A DNA stretch of 64,000 bases from an uncultured Bryobacterales bacterium. Its GTDB lineage: Bacteria > Acidobacteriota > Terriglobia > Bryobacterales > UBA6623. Positions 1 through 9,239 of this stretch are shown here, in pieces. The translations under genes were made by a program, and so were the position numbers. The stretch is from NCBI GenBank assembly GCA_958295955.1, contig OY282420.1, positions 3,424,435 through 3,488,434 on the forward strand, in the 5' to 3' direction. Within the stretch, counting starts at the first letter, position 1. Every line of letters starts with the position of its first letter. Under the pieces are notes generated by a model, which saw only the letters and a list, made by a program, of their open reading frames with translations, made no database searches and was not told the origin of the DNA.

Positions 1-100
1 CGATAAGAATGCCGATCAGCAGCGTACACGCAATGAGCGCCGTGGGCAGAAATTTCCTTTGGAACAGTTGATCGCTCACTTTTATCATCGTTTTATCCAT
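1..100 (-). CDS. N-terminus of a membrane-anchored protein (partial)
   Basis: An ATG at 98-100 on the minus strand opens a frame that runs off the left edge of the window. The 33 visible residues begin MDKTMIKVSDQLFQ and continue into a hydrophobic stretch (FLPTALIACTLLIGILI), which is a classic N-terminal signal anchor. Leaders of this kind occur on HtrA/DegP-like periplasmic serine proteases in Acidobacteriota, but no catalytic region is visible, so that is only a guess. It lies 100 bases downstream of lgt on the same strand and may be the last gene of the lspA-cytochrome-lgt group. Positions 101-199 hold nothing else I can identify. Confidence 0.55.
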   Translation of the reverse strand, partial: MDKTMIKVSDQLFQRKFLPTALIACTLLIGILI

Positions 101-199
101 GATGCGCCGCGGGGCGCCGGGCTCAACCCGAACCTGCAATCATTATATCCGCCGCTCCCGATGCGCGCAGCGGAAAACGCAAGAAAGAGAGCGAAGCCG

Positions 200-991
200 C
201 TATGCCGCGGCGGTTTCTTGCCGGGATGCTCTGAACCAGACGTACGCGCCGAGCGCAACGAGCGCGGCGGCGACGACCTGCGTCGTGCTGAAGATTCCGC
301 CGGCGAGGATCGTGCGCGCGCCTTCCGCGCGGAAGAACTCTACGCCAAAGCGGAACGACGAATAGAGCAGCAGATAGCGCCCCAGGATGGAGCCGGGGGC
401 ATGAGGGCGCCAGCAGGCGCGCAGCAGATAGCACCCGATCAGCGCGGCGCCGAAGGCTTCATAGAGTTGCGTCGGGTGCAGATGGACGCCCAACGGGACC
501 CCGGTGAATTCGCGCGCGGCGGGATCGCTGAAGACGACGGCCCACGGCGCGTCGGTTTTCCGGCCCCAGCAGCAGCCGGCCGCAAAACAGCCCAGCCGCC
601 CGATGGCGTGGCCGAAGGCCGCGCCCGGCGCCAGAACGTCCGCCGCCGGCAGCCAGGGCAGCCCGACTTTCTTGGCGTACGCGACGGCCACGGCCAGCGC
701 CGCCAACAGTCCGCCGTAGAAGACGCCGCCGGCGCGCAAGGCCGAGAGCGAAAACAGGCGGCCGAAGTCGGCGGAATAGTAGCTCCAGTTGTTGAAGATC
801 ATGAAGAGCTTGGCGCCGACGATCGCGGATACGGCGATGTACACGCCCAGGTTGGTGACTTTTTCCGGGTCGAGCCGCGAGCGCTTGGCCAGTCGAACGG
901 CGATCTTGAGTCCGACCAACAGGCCGAGCGCCACCAGGACTCCGTAGGTGGGGATGGAGAAAGACCCGATGGTGAATAAGCGCGGAAACAT
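200..991 (-). CDS. lgt: Prolipoprotein diacylglyceryl transferase
   Basis: Transfers diacylglycerol from phosphatidylglycerol to the lipobox Cys of prolipoproteins in the inner membrane, the first step of lipoprotein maturation. The 263-residue product starts MFPRLFTIGSFSIPTYG and has several membrane segments. It carries the family landmarks GGVFYGGLL, GHAIGRLGCFAAGCCWG, LHPTQLYEA and a late RFGVEFFR. The ATG at 991 is preferred over in-frame codons further upstream, because the extra 72 residues would be Arg-rich and unlike the family. lspA, the next enzyme of the pathway, lies upstream on the same strand, separated by a cytochrome gene. The 170 bases between the two stop/start points (992-1161) hold no recognisable gene. 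Confidence 0.93.
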   Translation of the reverse strand: MFPRLFTIGSFSIPTYGVLVALGLLVGLKIAVRLAKRSRLDPEKVTNLGVYIAVSAIVGAKLFMIFNNWSYYSADFGRLFSLSALRAGGVFYGGLLAALAVAVAYAKKVGLPWLPAADVLAPGAAFGHAIGRLGCFAAGCCWGRKTDAPWAVVFSDPAAREFTGVPLGVHLHPTQLYEAFGAALIGCYLLRACWRPHAPGSILGRYLLLYSSFRFGVEFFRAEGARTILAGGIFSTTQVVAAALVALGAYVWFRASRQETAAA

Positions 992-1161
992 GAGCGTTGC
1001 CTGAACTAAGCCGCCAAAAGAGTAGTTTGAGTCGCCGGCGGACGGAAGGTCAACCGCCGCGAGCCGGGCGGCGTTGGAACGGTCCGCCGGCAGACGGCTC
1101 GATCGGGATCGGAAACCGCGTCCCCGGAGGGTTTTCCGCGGCCGCGGCGGAAGCGGTTGAG

Positions 1162-1617
1162 CTATTCGCCGGCCTGCTTGCCGCCGAGCAACTCGTCCAC
1201 GCGCCAATACTCGGTGCGGCTCTCGTTCCGCTCGCGGATGCGGCGCACCTCCTCTTCGGAAACCGGCTTGCCCTGTTCGTTGAAGGTCGTTCGTACGAAG
1301 GAGAGCAGGTCCGCGACCGTCTTGTCAGCAAGAATGCTGCCGAATCCCGGCATCTCGCGATCGTAGATTTTGCCCTGCACCTGCATCCGTCCGCGCACTC
1401 CGTGCAAGACGATCTTGATCAGCGGCTCCGCGGGGCCGTCGACCCAGGGAGATGCGTGCAGCGGCGGCGCCTCGCCCATTTCTTGACCGTCGTACCGGTG
1501 GCAGGCGGCGCAATAGTCCCGAAACGTCTTCTCCCCCGGTTTCTCGGCGGCTTGCGCCGCAGCCAAGCCGGCGAGGGCGACCGCCGAAGCAACTCCGAAC
1601 GGCATTGCCCGACTCAC
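1162..1617 (-). CDS. Monoheme c-type cytochrome, exported
   Basis: A 151-residue protein with an N-terminal signal peptide (hydrophobic MPFGVASAVALAGLAAAQA, alternative start at residue 5) and one CxxCH heme-binding motif, CAACH at residues 36-40. A downstream Met in REMPGFG is a plausible sixth heme ligand. Family knowledge places such proteins in the periplasm as electron carriers or as subunits of larger redox complexes; the partner is not evident here. The ATG overlaps the lspA stop by four bases (1614-1617), so the two are probably translationally coupled. The C-terminal tail is charged and predicted helical. Confidence 0.85.
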   Translation of the reverse strand: MSRAMPFGVASAVALAGLAAAQAAEKPGEKTFRDYCAACHRYDGQEMGEAPPLHASPWVDGPAEPLIKIVLHGVRGRMQVQGKIYDREMPGFGSILADKTVADLLSFVRTTFNEQGKPVSEEEVRRIRERNESRTEYWRVDELLGGKQAGE

Positions 1618-2108
1618 GAGGTTTTGCCGCCCGGCGGCCGCGGCTTGCGGAAGGACGCGATCAGAAGCAGGGCGGCTCCGACCGAAATCGAGCTGTCCGC
1701 GACGTTGAAGGCCGGCCAGTGGCGCGCGCCGATGTAAACGTCGAGGAAATCCACTACGTAGCCGTAGGCGAAGCGGTCGTAGAGATTGCCTGCGGCGCCG
1801 GCGAGCACGAGCGTCAGCGCCGCCGTCGACATGCGGCCTGCATCCGGAGATCTGGCGAATACATAGACGATCAGCACGACGGCGGCGATGGAAACCGCCG
1901 GCAGGATAACGTTTCTCACCGGCGGGGACGCATCGGCAAACAGGCTGAAGGCGATGCCGGTGTTGCGGGTATGCACGATGTTGAAAAAACCTTCGACAAT
2001 CGTCTGCGAGGAGTAAAGCGGCAGCCGCTCGGCAACCTCCAGCTTGGACCAGCGGTCCAGCGCCACGACCGCGGCGCCCAGGATGCCGTAGATCGGATAC
2101 AAGGACAC
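1614..2108 (-). CDS. lspA: Lipoprotein signal peptidase II
   Basis: Aspartyl protease of the inner membrane that removes the signal peptide from diacylglyceryl-modified prolipoproteins. The 164-residue length and four hydrophobic segments fit the family. The diagnostic motifs are present: TRNTGIAFS near residue 48, GNLYDR (Asp 111), VVDF (Asp 120) and FNVADSSIS (Asp 138); two of these aspartates form the catalytic dyad in characterised members. It is first in a minus-strand group with the cytochrome c gene (four-base overlap) and lgt, so two successive lipoprotein-maturation enzymes are co-directional. It is divergent from the DUF1501 gene, with 67 bases between the start codons. Confidence 0.95.
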   Translation of the reverse strand: MSLYPIYGILGAAVVALDRWSKLEVAERLPLYSSQTIVEGFFNIVHTRNTGIAFSLFADASPPVRNVILPAVSIAAVVLIVYVFARSPDAGRMSTAALTLVLAGAAGNLYDRFAYGYVVDFLDVYIGARHWPAFNVADSSISVGAALLLIASFRKPRPPGGKTS

Positions 2109-2175
2109 GCTTAACCGGTCAGTCTAACGCATGTTTGCGCATAGACGGGGCTATAATAACGCCGGGTATTCGATC

Positions 2176-3612
2176 ATGGACTTGACGCGCCGCCACTTCT
2201 TTGGGAAAAGCGCCCACGGCCTGGGCGTTGCCGCTCTGGCGCATCTGCTGCGCGAAGATTCGCCGGCCGCCGGCTTGCCCGGATTGCCGCATCACGCCCC
2301 GCAAGCCAAGCGCGTGATCTACTTGTTCCAGTCGGGCGCTCCTTCGCAGATCGATCTTTTCGACTACAAGCCGCAGCTTGAAAAACACCGCGGAACCGAC
2401 TTGCCGGACTCGGTGCGCCGCGGGCAGCGCTTGACGGCGATGACCGCCACCCAATCGACCTTTCCCATTGCTCCCGGCGCTTTCGAGTTCAAGCGGCGCG
2501 GGGCGTCCGGGGCCTGGATCAGCGAATTGCTGCCGCATACGGCGAAGGTCGCCGACAAGTTGTGCTTCATCAAGTCGATGCATACCGAGGCGATCAACCA
2601 TGACCCGGCGGTGACCTTCTTCCAGACGGGCGCGCAGCTTGCCGGACGCCCGTCGATCGGCGCCTGGCTTTCCTACGGACTCGGCAGCGAGAACCGGGAG
2701 TTGCCGGCGTTCGTGGTGATGGTTTCCTCCGGCTCGGGGCGGAACGGCCAGCCGCTTTACGACCGCTTATGGGGAAGCGGCTTTTTGCCGAGCCGCTATC
2801 AGGGAGTGAAGTTCCGCTCGCACGGCGACCCGGTTCTTTATTTGTCGAACCCTCCGGGGATCGACCGCTCGGCCAGGCGCCGTTACCTCGACGATCTGGC
2901 GAAGCTCAACACGATCAAGCACGAGGACTTCGGCGACCCCGAGATCGCCGCGCGCATTGCCCAATACGAGATGGCTTACCGCATGCAGGCTTCGGTGCCG
3001 GAGTTGACGGATCTCTCCGCGGAGCCCGAGAGCGTCTTCAAGCTGTACGGACCGGAAGCGCGCGAGCGCGGGACGTACGCGGCGAATTGCCTGCTCGCCC
3101 GGCGTCTGGTCGAGCGCGGCGTGCGCTTCGTCCAGTTGTTCCACCGCGGCTGGGATCAGCACACGAATCTACCCGATCAGTTGCCCAAGCAGTGCGCCGA
3201 TACCGACCGCGGCTCGGCGGCGCTCATTACCGATCTGGCTCGGCGCGGCCTGCTGGAAGACACGCTGGTCGTTTGGGGCGGCGAATTCGGCCGCACGGTC
3301 TATAGCCAAGGCAATCTTTCGGGGACGAAGTACGGCCGCGACCACCACCCGCGCTGCTTCACCATGTGGATGGCCGGAGCGGGCGTCAACGCCGGCGCGA
3401 CCGTTGGCGAAACGGACGATTTCAGCTATAACGTGACTGCCGATCCGGTCCACGTGCATGACTTGCACGCCACGATGATGCACCTGCTGGGCGTCGATCA
3501 CAAGAAGCTGACGTTCAAATACCAGGGAAGGCATTTCCGCCTGACGGACGTACACGGAAGAGTAGTCGAGAAGGCGCTGGGGCCGCTTGCGCGGCCGGCG
3601 GATAGTGGATAG
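2176..3612 (+). CDS. DUF1501 family protein with Tat signal
   Basis: The 478-residue product begins [17 protein letters not shown], a twin-arginine motif followed by a hydrophobic stretch, so it is probably exported folded. The rest matches the DUF1501 family, an alkaline-phosphatase/sulfatase-fold group. Visible landmarks are [19 protein letters not shown] near the start, [11 protein letters not shown], and [10 protein letters not shown]. An upstream ATG at 2131 would bury the Tat signal, so 2176 is chosen. In Planctomycetota and Acidobacteriota such genes usually sit beside a DUF1549/DUF1553 gene. Here the only such partner is about 16 kb away at 19523-21526 on the other strand. The substrate is unknown. 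Confidence 0.88.
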   Translation: MDLTRRHFFGKSAHGLGVAALAHLLREDSPAAGLPGLPHHAPQAKRVIYLFQSGAPSQIDLFDYKPQLEKHRGTDLPDSVRRGQRLTAMTATQSTFPIAPGAFEFKRRGASGAWISELLPHTAKVADKLCFIKSMHTEAINHDPAVTFFQTGAQLAGRPSIGAWLSYGLGSENRELPAFVVMVSSGSGRNGQPLYDRLWGSGFLPSRYQGVKFRSHGDPVLYLSNPPGIDRSARRRYLDDLAKLNTIKHEDFGDPEIAARIAQYEMAYRMQASVPELTDLSAEPESVFKLYGPEARERGTYAANCLLARRLVERGVRFVQLFHRGWDQHTNLPDQLPKQCADTDRGSAALITDLARRGLLEDTLVVWGGEFGRTVYSQGNLSGTKYGRDHHPRCFTMWMAGAGVNAGATVGETDDFSYNVTADPVHVHDLHATMMHLLGVDHKKLTFKYQGRHFRLTDVHGRVVEKALGPLARPADSG

Positions 3613-3667
3613 CAAGACTCGTGACCCGCGCCGCCGGGCGGCGCAGTGACTTGTTACCCTGTCATTC

Positions 3668-3904
3668 GTGGCCAAGATCGCTGTTTATCTCGGAATCGCC
3701 GTCCTGGCGATTCTGCACCATGACCCCTGGTTCTGGGACGATCCGACGCTGGCGTTCGGTTTTCTTCCTCTGGGGCTGGCCTATCACGCGGCTTACACGC
3801 TGGCTGCGGCCGTGCTCTGGTATCTTGCCGTGCGCTATGCGTGGCCGGGCGAGTTGGCGCGCTTTGCCGAATCGGGCGGCGATGCGGAGGACGGCGGCGG
3901 GTGA
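3668..3904 (+). CDS. Small DUF3311-like membrane protein
   Basis: A 78-residue protein with two hydrophobic segments separated by FLPLGLAYH, resembling DUF3311 proteins. These short two-helix proteins are commonly encoded directly before an SSS-family sodium symporter, as here. The next gene starts with GTG at 3901, inside its stop region (GTGA overlap), which supports translational coupling and a joint role. By family analogy it may be an accessory subunit of the transporter, like YhdT beside PanF, but the transported solute is not shown by the sequence. Confidence 0.75.
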   Translation: MAKIAVYLGIAVLAILHHDPWFWDDPTLAFGFLPLGLAYHAAYTLAAAVLWYLAVRYAWPGELARFAESGGDAEDGGG

Positions 3905-5415
3905 CCCAACTCATCATCATGGTTCTCTACCTGAGCCTGTTGCTCGGGTTGGGGTTGTTGAGCAACCGCATGTTCCGCGGGACGGCGAAAGACTACTTCG
4001 CCGCCAGCCATTCGATCGGTCCGGTGATGCTGCTGATGTCGGTGTTCGGCACGACGATGACGGCGTTCGCGCTGGTCGGCAGCACGGGAGAGTCGTACCG
4101 CGCCGGCATCGGCGTGTACGGGCTGATGGCTTCGTGGTCGGCGCTCGTGCATGCGGCGGTGTTCTTTTTCGTGGGCATCCGCCTGTGGGCCTTCGGCAAG
4201 CGCTACGGCTATTTGACGCAGATACAGTTTCTCAGAGAGCGCTACGAGAGCGACTTCCTGGGGCTGCTGCTGTTTCCGATTCTGGTCGCTCTGACCATTC
4301 CTTACCTGCTGACCGGATTGTTGGGCGCCGGCAGCGTGGTTGTCTCGCTGACTCGCGGGGCGTTTCCCGAGGCGTTCGCCGCGACCGGGGGCGGAGTGCC
4401 GCCGTGGCTGACGGGACTGGCGGTCTGCGCGGTCGTTTTGCTGTACGTGTTCTTTGCCGGGTTGCGCGGAGCGGCCTGGGCCAACACCTTTCAGACCGCG
4501 GTTTTCATGCTGGCCGGAATCGTATCGTTCTTTGTGATCGCGTCGAAGTTGGGCGGCTTTTCCTCCGCTTCGCAGGCGGTGCTCGAGGCGCACCCGGAAA
4601 AGCTGGTCCGCGGCGAGGCGATTTCGCCGCTGCACTTTTTCAGCTACTGCCTGATCCCGCTGTCCGCGGGCGTTTTCCCTCATCTGTTTCAACACTGGCT
4701 GACCGCCCGCTCGGCGGAGACGTTTCGCTTGACCGTAGTCGGCCATCCGATTTTCATCATGGTCGTCTGGGCGCCCTGCGTCTTGATCGGCGTTTGGGCG
4801 ACGTCGGCTATGATGCCGGACGGCTCGCCCGTCGTTCCGCCCGGGTCGCCGCCCAACGTGGAATTTGCGGTCATGGTCGAGCGGTTGACGACGCCCTGGC
4901 TCGGCGGCATGCTCGGCGCCGGCATCCTGGCGGCGATCATGTCGTCGCTGGACTCGCAGTTCCTGGCGCTGGGTTCGATGTTCGCTAACGACATCGTGCT
5001 GCGCTACTTCGGGCGAAAACGCATTTCGGACGCGCGGCAGGTGCTTTGCGGACGGCTGTTTCTTGTCGCGGTGGTCGTCGTTGCATATCTGCTCTCGCTG
5101 CTCGAGCCGCGCAGCGTCTTTACCTTCGGAGTCTGGTGCTTCAGCGGGTTCTCGGCGCTTTTCCCGATCGTCTGGGCGGCGGTTTATTGGCGACGCGCCA
5201 CGGCGTCCGGCGCGATTGCCTGCATCGTCGTGACCGCCGTGGTCTGGTCGGCGCTGTTTCGCGCCGGAGACTACGGCGCGGACCCCGGCTATCTGTTTGC
5301 CGGCATGATGCCGGCGGCAACCGTTTTTGCCGCCTCGACGGCTGCGCTGGTTCTGGTTTCACTGGTGACGAAAGCTCCTTCGGCAGCGACCCTCGCCAAG
5401 TTCTTTCCGAAATAG
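3901..5415 (+). CDS. Sodium:solute symporter (SSS family)
   Basis: A polytopic membrane protein of about 504 residues with roughly 13 hydrophobic segments. Landmarks of the SSS family include the loop SNRMFRGTAKDYFAASHSIGP near residue 20, FGTTMTAFALVGSTGESYRAG, and the late MSSLDSQFLALGSMFANDIV segment. That last segment corresponds to the Na+-binding helix region conserved in PutP and PanF. The GTG at 3901 overlaps the preceding small gene's stop; an in-frame ATG at 3919 is an alternative start. Pairing with a DUF3311-type gene resembles pantothenate-type symporters, but the substrate cannot be assigned from the sequence. Confidence 0.88.
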   Translation: MTQLIIMVLYLSLLLGLGLLSNRMFRGTAKDYFAASHSIGPVMLLMSVFGTTMTAFALVGSTGESYRAGIGVYGLMASWSALVHAAVFFFVGIRLWAFGKRYGYLTQIQFLRERYESDFLGLLLFPILVALTIPYLLTGLLGAGSVVVSLTRGAFPEAFAATGGGVPPWLTGLAVCAVVLLYVFFAGLRGAAWANTFQTAVFMLAGIVSFFVIASKLGGFSSASQAVLEAHPEKLVRGEAISPLHFFSYCLIPLSAGVFPHLFQHWLTARSAETFRLTVVGHPIFIMVVWAPCVLIGVWATSAMMPDGSPVVPPGSPPNVEFAVMVERLTTPWLGGMLGAGILAAIMSSLDSQFLALGSMFANDIVLRYFGRKRISDARQVLCGRLFLVAVVVVAYLLSLLEPRSVFTFGVWCFSGFSALFPIVWAAVYWRRATASGAIACIVVTAVVWSALFRAGDYGADPGYLFAGMMPAATVFAASTAALVLVSLVTKAPSAATLAKFFPK

Positions 5416-5440
5416 CGCGGCGCGAACGGCGGCCGGCAAC

Positions 5441-6709
5441 ATGAGAATCGCATACATCACGGCGGGAGCGGCGGGGACGATCTGCGGCAATTGCCTCAAG
5501 GACAACGCGCTGGCCGCGGCGTTGATCGAGGCCGGGCAAGACGTGCTGCTGCTGCCGGCGTACACGCCGATCCGCACCGACGAAGCCGATGTCAGCGACC
5601 GGCGTGTCGTCTTCGGCGGCGTCAACATGTATTTGCAGGCGCGCCGGCCGTTTTTGCGCCGGAGCGGTTTGTTCGACCGCATTCTCGACCACCCGGGCTT
5701 GTTGGCTTGGGTCTCGCAATTCGGCGTCGATACGCAACCGGAAAAGTTGGGCGCGATGACGCTCGCCACCATGCAGGGCGAAGCAGGGCCCCACGCCAGG
5801 GAGATGGGCAAGCTGATCGCCGTGCTGCGCGATTTTCGGCCGGACGTCGTACATCTGACCAACTCGATGTTCGTTTGCATGGCCGGGCCCGTTCGGCGCG
5901 AACTGAGCGCGCCGGTAGTCTGCTCGCTGCAAGGGGAGGATTATTTCCTGGCGCATCTGCCGGAGCCCTACCGCGGGCGCTGCTTCGAGCTCCTGCGCCG
6001 TTGCGCCGCGGACGTCGACCTGTTCCTCGCGCCGTGCCGCGATCATGCCGCAGCCCTGGCGCCGCGGCTGGGCATCGGCGCGGAAGAGATACCCGCGGTC
6101 ATGCCCGGCATTGCCCTCGACGGCTTCAGGGCCGGGAGCGGCTCGGGCGGGCCGGAGTTCGTCGTCGGCTACCTGGCGCGGATCGCGGAAGAGAAGGGCC
6201 TGCACGTGTTGGCCGCTGCAGTGGCCAAGCTGCGCGCGGCGAATGCCGGCAAGACGATTCGGCTGCGCGTGGCCGGCTGGCGCGGGAAGAAGGAAGCCCG
6301 CTATCTGGAGCGGGTTGCGCGCCGCGTGCCGTTGGAAGATATGGGCTACCTTGAACGCGCAAAAAAAATCGAGTTTCTGGCGTCGCTCGACGCTTTCTCG
6401 GTACCGGCGGCCTACGGCGCATCCAAGGGGCTTTACATGATCGAAGCGCTTGCCGCGGGGGTTCCCGCGGTGCAGCCGCGCAGCGGAATTTTCCCCGAGT
6501 TGACGGCGGCGACCGGCGGCGGGATCCTGTGCGAGCCGGGCGATGCCGACGATTTGGCGGCGAAGCTCCAACTGCTGATGGACGACCGCGGGCGGGCCCG
6601 CGCAATCGGCGCGCGAGGCCGCGCGGCCGTGGAAAGAAATTTTCATGCCGGGCGCATGGCGGCGGAAACGCTGGCGCTTTACGAACGGCAACTACGGCAA
6701 CTTCAATAA
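5441..6709 (+). CDS. GT4-type glycosyltransferase
   Basis: A 422-residue retaining glycosyltransferase of the GT-B fold. The N-terminal half begins MRIAYITAGAAGTICGNC with a glycine-rich turn typical of the acceptor domain. The C-terminal half contains GYLARIAEEKGLHVLAAAVAKL and later YGASKGLYMIEALAAGVPAVQPRSGIFPE. The second of these is the nucleotide-sugar binding region, where SKGLYMIEA replaces the usual SEGFGLVxLEA. It is predicted cytoplasmic or membrane-peripheral. It lies 25 bases after the transporter and six bases before a thioesterase gene, so all may share a transcript. The donor and acceptor sugars are unknown. Confidence 0.85.
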   Translation: MRIAYITAGAAGTICGNCLKDNALAAALIEAGQDVLLLPAYTPIRTDEADVSDRRVVFGGVNMYLQARRPFLRRSGLFDRILDHPGLLAWVSQFGVDTQPEKLGAMTLATMQGEAGPHAREMGKLIAVLRDFRPDVVHLTNSMFVCMAGPVRRELSAPVVCSLQGEDYFLAHLPEPYRGRCFELLRRCAADVDLFLAPCRDHAAALAPRLGIGAEEIPAVMPGIALDGFRAGSGSGGPEFVVGYLARIAEEKGLHVLAAAVAKLRAANAGKTIRLRVAGWRGKKEARYLERVARRVPLEDMGYLERAKKIEFLASLDAFSVPAAYGASKGLYMIEALAAGVPAVQPRSGIFPELTAATGGGILCEPGDADDLAAKLQLLMDDRGRARAIGARGRAAVERNFHAGRMAAETLALYERQLRQLQ

Positions 6710-6714
6710 TTCTT

Positions 6715-7146
6715 ATGGCGCACGAATTCCACTACAAACGCATGGTCCAGTTTGTCGACACCGACATGGCGGGCATCATTCACTTCACCAACTATTTCCG
6801 CTACATGGAGGAGGTGGAGATCGCGTTCTATTACTCCATCGGCTTGCCCGGCCCGTTCCGGCGCGACGGCGGCGATACGGTAAGATTTCCGCGCGTCGCC
6901 GCCTCGTGCGACTTCATCAAGCCCGTAACCTGCGGGGATTGGCTCGATTGTCATTTGCTCGTGCGGCGGATGGGCAATAGCTCGATCGCCTATGAGCACG
7001 TGTTCCGCCACGAGGGGGATATCGTCGCGCGCGGAGAGATTACCGTTGTCTGCGTCGAGCGCGGCGCCGCCGGCGGGATTCGCTCCCTGCCGATTCCCGC
7101 CGCCGTGCGCGAGCGGATTGAAGAGGCGCCGGTCGGGGAGTCGTGA
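6715..7146 (+). CDS. Acyl-CoA thioesterase (4HBT, YbgC-like)
   Basis: A 143-residue hot-dog fold protein. The N-terminal motif VQFVDTDMAGIIHFTNYFRYMEE is the 4-hydroxybenzoyl-CoA thioesterase/YbgC signature, with the catalytic Asp in DTDMAGIIHF. The central part (SCDFIKPVTCGDWLDCHLLVRRMGNSS) fits the substrate-facing strand and tunnel. The ATG at 6715 is chosen because it places this motif about 15 residues in, as usual; longer versions extend into the preceding gene. It hydrolyses an acyl-CoA thioester, but the acyl chain is not predictable. It follows the GT4 gene by five bases and converges with the SDR gene; the 28-base gap holds no clear terminator. Confidence 0.88.
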   Translation: MAHEFHYKRMVQFVDTDMAGIIHFTNYFRYMEEVEIAFYYSIGLPGPFRRDGGDTVRFPRVAASCDFIKPVTCGDWLDCHLLVRRMGNSSIAYEHVFRHEGDIVARGEITVVCVERGAAGGIRSLPIPAAVRERIEEAPVGES

Positions 7147-7174
7147 CCGGCAAAGAGCCCTTGCCCGTTTCAGG

Positions 7175-7960
7175 TCAGACGTGGGCCAGGTAGTCTTGCC
7201 GCCCGCCGTCGGCGAGCAGGAACTGGCCGGTCATGAAGCCGTTCTGCGGCGAGCAGAGGAAGCCGACGACCCGGGCGATGTCCTCGGGTTCGCCCACGCG
7301 GCCCAACATCGACTTGTCCGCGATGTTGCGCACGAGCGCGCCGATCTCTTCGGCGGATTTGCCCGCCAGCACCATGTCGGTCTTGGTGAACCCCGGCAGG
7401 ACGGCATTGACCGCGATGCCCTGCGGGCTCAGCTCGTAGGCCATGCGCTTGGTCAGCGTCAGCACCGCGCCTTTGGTCGCGGCATAGAGCGTCGTTCCGG
7501 GGTGGGCCGTGCCGATGCCGGCGTTCGACGCCAGGTTGACGATGCGGCCCCAGCCGCGGTCGATCATGGCCGGCGCGAACGCGGCCGCGCAATGGACGAC
7601 TCCCTTCACGTTGGTGCGCCACATGGCGTCGAACTCTTCTTCGTCGTAGTCGAGGATCTCGCCTTGGTGGAACAGCCCGGCGTTGTTGACCAGGATGTCG
7701 GCGGCGGAGAGTTGCATGCCGACGGTTTCGACCATCGTCCACACCGCTTGCTTGTCGGCAACGTCGGCGCGCACGGCGATGGCCCGGCCGCCGTTCGCGC
7801 GTATGCTCTCGACAATCTCGTTGGCGGCGTCCGCTCGGGCGCGGTAGTTGACCGCGACCGCGGCTCCGCGCGCCGCCAAGTGGAGCGAGACGGCGCGTCC
7901 GATGCCGCGGGCGCCGCCGGTGACGACCGCGGTTTTTCCGCTCAGGTCGGTTGGCTGCAT
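7175..7960 (-). CDS. Short-chain dehydrogenase/reductase
   Basis: A 261-residue NAD(P)-dependent oxidoreductase of the classical SDR family. It shows the cofactor motif TGGARGIG (residues 14-21), NNAG (92-95), the catalytic Ser 145 in VNLASNAG, and the YxxxK pair at Tyr 159/Lys 163 in LYAATKG. The closing residues MTGQFLLADGG match the FabG-like subgroup. The ATG at 7960 puts the glycine motif where the family has it. It follows the DUF1080 gene by only 11 bases on the same strand and is likely cotranscribed. The fold is certain; the substrate is not. Confidence 0.92.
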   Translation of the reverse strand: MQPTDLSGKTAVVTGGARGIGRAVSLHLAARGAAVAVNYRARADAANEIVESIRANGGRAIAVRADVADKQAVWTMVETVGMQLSAADILVNNAGLFHQGEILDYDEEEFDAMWRTNVKGVVHCAAAFAPAMIDRGWGRIVNLASNAGIGTAHPGTTLYAATKGAVLTLTKRMAYELSPQGIAVNAVLPGFTKTDMVLAGKSAEEIGALVRNIADKSMLGRVGEPEDIARVVGFLCSPQNGFMTGQFLLADGGRQDYLAHV

Positions 7961-7971
7961 TGCCGGCACGA

Positions 7972-9192
7972 TTATTCGGGCTGCAGCAACTCGATGTCTT
8001 TGTACCAGACATCGACGGCGGCGCGGCGGGCGTTGACTTGCAGTCCCAGGCGCCCGCTGCGCCGGCCCGTATCGTCGTTGCGATCGACCGTTCGCGTACC
8101 GTTGACATGCACGACGATGCGCCCGCCGCGGGCGCTGACGGCCAACTCGTTCCACTCTCCGGGACGGTAGTAGTGTTGCATCTCTTCAGCGTCCGGCTTG
8201 ACGATCCAGGGGCGCCGGCCGGGCTCTTGCAGGCCGCCGGCGCTGTCGGGCGCGACTTCGATCTCGTAGGAGCGGGGTTCGCCGTCGGGCGGCGGCTCGG
8301 CTGCTCTGCGGAAGAACACGCCGCTGTTTCCCGAGACGATCTTGTATTTCAGGCGCACGGTGAAATCGTCGTATTCGGCATTGCTGAGCAGTACGCCCGC
8401 GGATGCGCCTTGGGCGGCGGTGAGCCGGATCGCGCCGCTTGCGACCGCGGCGTTTCCTCCCCCTTCGTGGCGCCAGCCGCCAAGCGACTCGCCGTCGAAG
8501 ATCGGCTGCCATGCGTGCCTGCCGAGATCGGCGATGCGCATATTGCGCCAGCGCGCCTGCGCCGGCTTGGGGTCGCGGAAAGAGTGGACCTGAAAACCGA
8601 TGAAACCCTCCAGGTCGAGCGGGTCGACGAGGTCGGCGCAGGCGACTCCGTTGACCCGGACCCGGATGCGGTCGCCGACGGCCTCGATGCGGTAATGGTT
8701 CCATTGGTTGTCCTTGAACGCCTTGCTTGCGGCCGGGTCTCCGGTGATGTCGGCGATCCAGCCGCGGCGGCCCTCGTCGAAAATGCCGCCCGACGAAGCG
8801 CGCTCCTCGTTCGAGATTTCAACCTGATAGCCGTGAATGCGGCCCTGGGGGAAGGTGCGTTCGCGGCGGCGGCCTCCGTTGTAAACCCAAGTTGTCGTTT
8901 CCTCGGGGTACTGATGACTGCGGATTTGCACGCCGGAGTTCAGGCGCGGATCCACGAGGACTTCGAACTCCAGGATGAAATCGCCGTAGGAGCGTTGCGG
9001 GCCGAGGAAGCTGTTCGGACTTCCCGCGGCCGTGGTCCCGACAAGCTCGCCGTTAACGATCTCGTACTTGGCCGAGCCGTTGGGCTGCGTCCAGCCTGCG
9101 AGGGAGCCTCCTTCGAGCAGAGAAACCCAATCGGCGGCCGGCAGCGCGGCGGGGAGCAGCGCGCAGAAAACGGCGATGTAAAAAAAGCGCAT
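7972..9192 (-). CDS. Exported double DUF1080 (3-keto-disaccharide hydrolase) protein
   Basis: A 406-residue protein with a signal peptide (MRFFYIAVFCALLPAALPAA) followed by two DUF1080 domains. The first is at about residues 22-220 (VSLLEGGSLAGW ... GFQVHSF). The second is at about 229-403 (QPIFDGESLGGW ... VWYKDIELLQP). DUF1080 is a concanavalin-like beta-sandwich fold. Some members hydrolyse 3-keto-glycosides and others are binding modules; no catalytic assignment is possible here. It is divergent from the dicarboxylate symporter, with 47 bases between the starts, and is followed by an SDR on the same strand. Together they could handle oxidised sugars, but that is inference. Confidence 0.85.
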   Translation of the reverse strand: MRFFYIAVFCALLPAALPAADWVSLLEGGSLAGWTQPNGSAKYEIVNGELVGTTAAGSPNSFLGPQRSYGDFILEFEVLVDPRLNSGVQIRSHQYPEETTTWVYNGGRRRERTFPQGRIHGYQVEISNEERASSGGIFDEGRRGWIADITGDPAASKAFKDNQWNHYRIEAVGDRIRVRVNGVACADLVDPLDLEGFIGFQVHSFRDPKPAQARWRNMRIADLGRHAWQPIFDGESLGGWRHEGGGNAAVASGAIRLTAAQGASAGVLLSNAEYDDFTVRLKYKIVSGNSGVFFRRAAEPPPDGEPRSYEIEVAPDSAGGLQEPGRRPWIVKPDAEEMQHYYRPGEWNELAVSARGGRIVVHVNGTRTVDRNDDTGRRSGRLGLQVNARRAAVDVWYKDIELLQPE

Positions 9193-9239
9193 GATTGAAC
9201 GATAGCAGGCGGCGCGTTCTGCTACTCTCTTATGACGTT